Origin: Rachicladosporium sp. CCFEE 5018
Taxonomy: Eukaryota; Ascomycota; Dothideomycetes; Cladosporiales; Cladosporiaceae
Assembly (NCBI GenBank): GCA_002077045.2
Contig: KZ111153.1
Location: 39,258 to 84,983, forward strand
Length of the DNA stretch: 45,726 nt
Direction of reading: 5' to 3'
This document shows, one piece after another, positions 42,854 to 45,726 of the stretch. The position numbers were made by a program, and so were the translations under genes. Position 1 is the first letter of the stretch. Each line of letters opens with the position of its first letter. The notes below the pieces were generated by a model that was not told where the DNA came from, made no database searches, and worked only from the letters and a program-made list of their open reading frames with translations.

Positions 42854-45373
42854 TCATGCCACTTGCTTTGCCGTCCTCTCATTGAAGAATTCCCCTAAGC
42901 CCTCACTCACATCTCTCACCCTCCCACTACCTCCTCCCTCAGGCAGACTCCTCTTAATCCACCCCGGCAACTTCCGCAGAATTCTCTCTTGCCCAAATCT
43001 CCCATCAACCAACACAACCCCAGCCCAATCGCCCTTATGTCGAATAACCCTTCCGACAGCCTGATTCACCACCCTCATACAGATATTCTCGGCATGTAGC
43101 CGCCCCGCCCCAGGCTTAGCTCCAGGCTGACGATCCAGAAACTCGGCCTTTGCTTTCCATTCCGGCGTTTCGAGGTTCGGGAACGGCAACCCGACGACTA
43201 TGACACAGCGGCCTAGAGCGTCGGAGAAGTTTATGCCTTCACTCAGCTTTCCACCGAGTACGGAGAAGAGTACTGCGCCGCGGGTGGGGTTTGAGTGGAT
43301 GGCGGTGGAGTAGGATGCGAATGTTGCTTCAGCCGGGGAGGAGCGGGAGTCGAAGAATAGCGGTTTGCTGAGCGCGGCCAACTTGGTGAGGGTAGAGTCC
43401 GCAGACCATTGGGTCTGAATTTGGGAGAGGTAGGCGTAGCTTGTGAAGAAGATCACGGTCCCGCCGGTGATCTTGGGAAGGAGTTCAAGCAGCATGTTAC
43501 CAAGGCGCCGGATCAGGGTGGTGTCGGAGCGAGTTTTGTAGGTGAAGTTCAGTGGGCTTGTTGAGGCGTCTGAAGTGATCGTGCGGACGAAGAGATGAGA
43601 CGCTGGGATGATGTGGCCGCAAGAGAGGGTTGAGATCGATGCCGAAGTTAGGTAGGGGAACAGCTGAGCGGTGTAGTCTTCCATCGGCGACATAGTGCCG
43701 CCGGCAAGAATGACGGTGCGTGCTTCGGCGACGATGTCGCGGAAGTGCTCGGAGGGGTTCAGCAGCAGGTAGCGGAGCGTGATGGACTTGTCCGACTCAT
43801 CTCGAGACCAGAAGAAGCGGCCTTCTTTCGAGGGGTTTGCCAGTGTTGTGAGGAAATTCTGGACATGTGTCAAAATTGGCGTATCCGACACCCCACTGGC
43901 CTGCTCTACACCACCGTTCACCACGTCCGTTTGCTTAAGATGCGCAGCGTAGCCCTCGACCTTGCGTGCAATGCGACTCTCCGAAATATACTTTGCCAGC
44001 TTCGACATGTTGATCTGGTCGACGGCTTTACCCGCCAGCAGAGCGCTCGCATCCAGAACGCCGCCTGCGCCTGACACAGCCTGCACTTGTGTAACGGCCA
44101 GTAGAAGCGAGTCGATCACTCTGACTAGCTGGGTAACATACAGACGATTTCCATCCTTAAGCTTGTTTCTGAATTTTTGGAGGTAGATCATAAGTGCTTC
44201 CCTACCAAATCGTAGCTGTACCTCCGTAATCTGCGCCGAGTGGGTGCTCTCGACGGCGTCCATCAGATTATGCGCCTCATCAATGATGACTACATGGCCA
44301 CGTAACGAGATGCCAAGCGCCTCTCGCGCGGACTTCTGCAGCATCAGAGGATACGGCAGAGTGACGATCTCAGCTGGGTCTACGGCAGAGCGTGAAGCAT
44401 AGTAAGGACAGATCCCAAGCTTCTTGCCGACGGCTGCAAGATCCTCGATGTCGTGTATAGATGCTAGCGCGTGGTCCCGGAAGTCGAGGACTAGTTCCTC
44501 ATTGTCCTTGTTTGGCAGGAACGAGCACTTCTTTGCTGACGGCGTCTTCGACTGTTGCAGCTCTGCACACCGCTCATTGATGGCAGTCTGACTTTCTAGC
44601 TTGTTCACTTCGGGATTGATGCAGAGGTTCTTCCGCGAGCCAAGACTGATCTGCTTGACCTCTTCGTAGGTGGATGTTGTTCCAGTCGAGATCGAGTCAC
44701 CAGGCGGAAGTCCTGGTGGCAGACGGGCTCGTTGCAGCTCCCCAACAAATTGACTTAGCTGCGAGTGTGTCCTTGAGCAGAAGAAGATCTTCAACTCTTC
44801 GTCCATCTCGGTAGGTCTTGCATCTTGATCCTCTGCGCCAAGTAATCCGAGTTTCTTGAGCACGTCGGTCGTGCCAGCCGAGTACTTCGACATTTCGCCA
44901 CCGTTTCCGTCTTTGTCACTTTCATAGTCATTCAAGGCAAACTGCTCAACATACGCGTCGTCCAGATCAGTCTTTCCATCACCTTGCTTTCTCCGCTTTT
45001 GCAGATGTGTAGCCTTGGCAGCGTGCTCTCTAGTCTTCCTGTCCTTTTCTCTCACTAGAGCGAGACGCTCCTCGAAGTCAGCTCGCATCTGCAACGCTTC
45101 GGATCGCTTTGACGATCGAGCATGCTCCAACATCCACTCCGGCTCGTCATCGTCGATTTGGACACTCTGCATTGCCTCATCGAACATCTTGCCTTTGTGC
45201 TCGCGCAGCCAAGTCAATGCTCCGCAGATCAGGCTGAGCGACTTCCCGGTGCCTGTCGGTGACTCGAAGATACCAACCTTGCCGTCCTCGATGCAGTCAT
45301 AGACTGCTTGCATGAACTGCTGTTGAATCTCATAAGGCTGATAAGGATGGTGGAAGTCTTTCGAAGGCGCCAT
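42854..45373 (-). CDS. CHL1: Fe-S DEAH-box DNA helicase Chl1 (DDX11 family)
   Basis: An 839-residue intronless protein from the ATG at 45373. It is an XPD-like 5'-3' DNA helicase needed for sister-chromatid cohesion and replication-fork work. Motif Q/I reads PYEIQQQFMQAVYD then FESPTGTGKSLSL. Four cysteines of the iron-sulphur domain follow (in KNLCINPE, NERCAELQ, AKKCSFLP and LGICPYYA), and the Walker B box is VVIIDEAHNLMD. The C-terminal helicase domain has LFSVLGGKLSEGINFSD (motif V) and QAVGRVIRHKGDWAG (motif VI). A charged insert of about 120 residues after motif I is typical of Chl1. Length fits the family. The start lies 69 bp from the stop of the upstream gene. The region below 42999 is also present at 32913-33057. 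Confidence 0.95.
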   Translation of the reverse strand: MAPSKDFHHPYQPYEIQQQFMQAVYDCIEDGKVGIFESPTGTGKSLSLICGALTWLREHKGKMFDEAMQSVQIDDDEPEWMLEHARSSKRSEALQMRADFEERLALVREKDRKTREHAAKATHLQKRRKQGDGKTDLDDAYVEQFALNDYESDKDGNGGEMSKYSAGTTDVLKKLGLLGAEDQDARPTEMDEELKIFFCSRTHSQLSQFVGELQRARLPPGLPPGDSISTGTTSTYEEVKQISLGSRKNLCINPEVNKLESQTAINERCAELQQSKTPSAKKCSFLPNKDNEELVLDFRDHALASIHDIEDLAAVGKKLGICPYYASRSAVDPAEIVTLPYPLMLQKSAREALGISLRGHVVIIDEAHNLMDAVESTHSAQITEVQLRFGREALMIYLQKFRNKLKDGNRLYVTQLVRVIDSLLLAVTQVQAVSGAGGVLDASALLAGKAVDQINMSKLAKYISESRIARKVEGYAAHLKQTDVVNGGVEQASGVSDTPILTHVQNFLTTLANPSKEGRFFWSRDESDKSITLRYLLLNPSEHFRDIVAEARTVILAGGTMSPMEDYTAQLFPYLTSASISTLSCGHIIPASHLFVRTITSDASTSPLNFTYKTRSDTTLIRRLGNMLLELLPKITGGTVIFFTSYAYLSQIQTQWSADSTLTKLAALSKPLFFDSRSSPAEATFASYSTAIHSNPTRGAVLFSVLGGKLSEGINFSDALGRCVIVVGLPFPNLETPEWKAKAEFLDRQPGAKPGAGRLHAENICMRVVNQAVGRVIRHKGDWAGVVLVDGRFGQERILRKLPGWIKRSLPEGGGSGRVRDVSEGLGEFFNERTAKQVA

Positions 45374-45442
45374 CTTGGTGTCTGGAGATACCCACGGGGT
45401 GGCGAATCGGTGGTTCAGTCGGAGTAGTTCGCAACAAGACGT

Positions 45443-45726
45443 TCACCTATGCTTTCCTTTCCTGAACCTCAAGCCATCGTCAACAGGCTTGTTTGCCTTC
45501 TTCGCCTTCTCAATCACCCACGTCTCCTCCACCTCCTTCGTCTCGACCACTTTGCCCTCCTTGGTCTTTGCCTCACTGACGCGTCGGATATACCCGAAAT
45601 AGATAGCAACTTCAGCAACGGCCACTGTCAGACTTCCGCCCATGCTCAGCCCAAGGCGAGACGGCACGCTCCAATGCCTTGCTGCAATCCAGATAGCCAC
45701 AGCGCAGCAGATGATAGATACGAGCA
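45443..45726 (-). CDS. VMA12: Probable V-ATPase assembly factor Vma12 (TMEM199-like), 3' part
   Basis: The open frame enters from the right window edge with no start codon inside, so only the last about 93 residues are seen. They contain two hydrophobic stretches (SIICCAVAIWIAARHW and SMGGSLTVAVAEVAIYFGYI) with a short loop between, then a highly charged Lys/Glu-rich tail. This hairpin plus AEVAIY...YIRRV resembles the C-terminus of Vma12, an ER membrane protein required to assemble the V-ATPase Vo sector. The assignment rests on remembered family pattern only; another small ER membrane protein is possible. It runs in the same direction as CHL1, 69 bp apart. Confidence 0.45.
   Translation of the reverse strand, partial: LVSIICCAVAIWIAARHWSVPSRLGLSMGGSLTVAVAEVAIYFGYIRRVSEAKTKEGKVVETKEVEETWVIEKAKKANKPVDDGLRFRKGKHR

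Larger units (their letters stand above)
33158..42998. repeat. Block 2, second copy
   Basis: A 9841-bp partner of 23262-33057 in direct orientation. It continues without interruption into the rest of CHL1 at 42999. All five internal genes keep order and strand. Confidence 0.9.

Overview
The window is eukaryotic and most likely comes from a filamentous or yeast-like ascomycete. Short spliceosomal introns (52-60 bp, GT...AG, several with CTGAC-type branch sites) interrupt genes whose products are recognisably fungal: Pmr1 Ca2+/Mn2+ ATPase, Rad21/Scc1 cohesin, a giant AAA-GAF hybrid histidine kinase, Mpe1 and Chl1. The pairing of many genes with a slightly diverged second copy resembles heterozygous or hybrid-diploid black yeasts such as Hortaea werneckii. 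That species guess is inference.

Layout. Left part (1-5637, present once): 5' end of a secreted cupin gene (minus), a four-exon metallo-beta-lactamase-fold gene (minus), and the 3' end of PMR1 (minus). Block 1 occurs twice (5638-10990 and 11091-16455, separated by exactly 100 N) and carries the 5' part of PMR1, all of RAD21 and the 5' end of the histidine kinase gene. Middle part (16456-23261, once): the rest of the kinase and the 3' part of a serine beta-lactamase-like gene. Block 2 also occurs twice (23262-33057 and 33158-42998, again with exactly 100 N between) and carries the 5' part of the beta-lactamase-like gene, MPE1, a short-chain reductase, a patatin-like phospholipase, a small orphan gene and the 3' end of CHL1. 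Right part (42999-45726, once): the rest of CHL1 and the 3' end of a probable VMA12 gene.

The main structural point is that the two 'tandem duplications' look like two alleles (or homoeologues) of one locus laid end to end by the scaffolder. Each copy is cut inside a gene exactly at the N run, the contig ends are identical over roughly 100-227 bp, and divergence appears only further inside. The likely real gene order per haplotype is cupin - MBL - PMR1 - RAD21 - histidine kinase - beta-lactamase-like - MPE1 - reductase - patatin - orphan - CHL1 - VMA12.

Comparing the copies acts as a small evolutionary experiment. Each block has one gene with a one-base frameshift in one copy only (PMR1 in copy 1, the reductase in copy 2). 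Divergence is mosaic, MPE1 copy 2 has a 30-bp in-frame duplication, and several doubtful ORFs can be rejected because they are not conserved. RAD21 has a candidate separase site between two copies of an acidic 13-residue repeat, and clustered MluI (ACGCGT) elements upstream. No tRNA, rRNA, CRISPR array or transposon was recognised.
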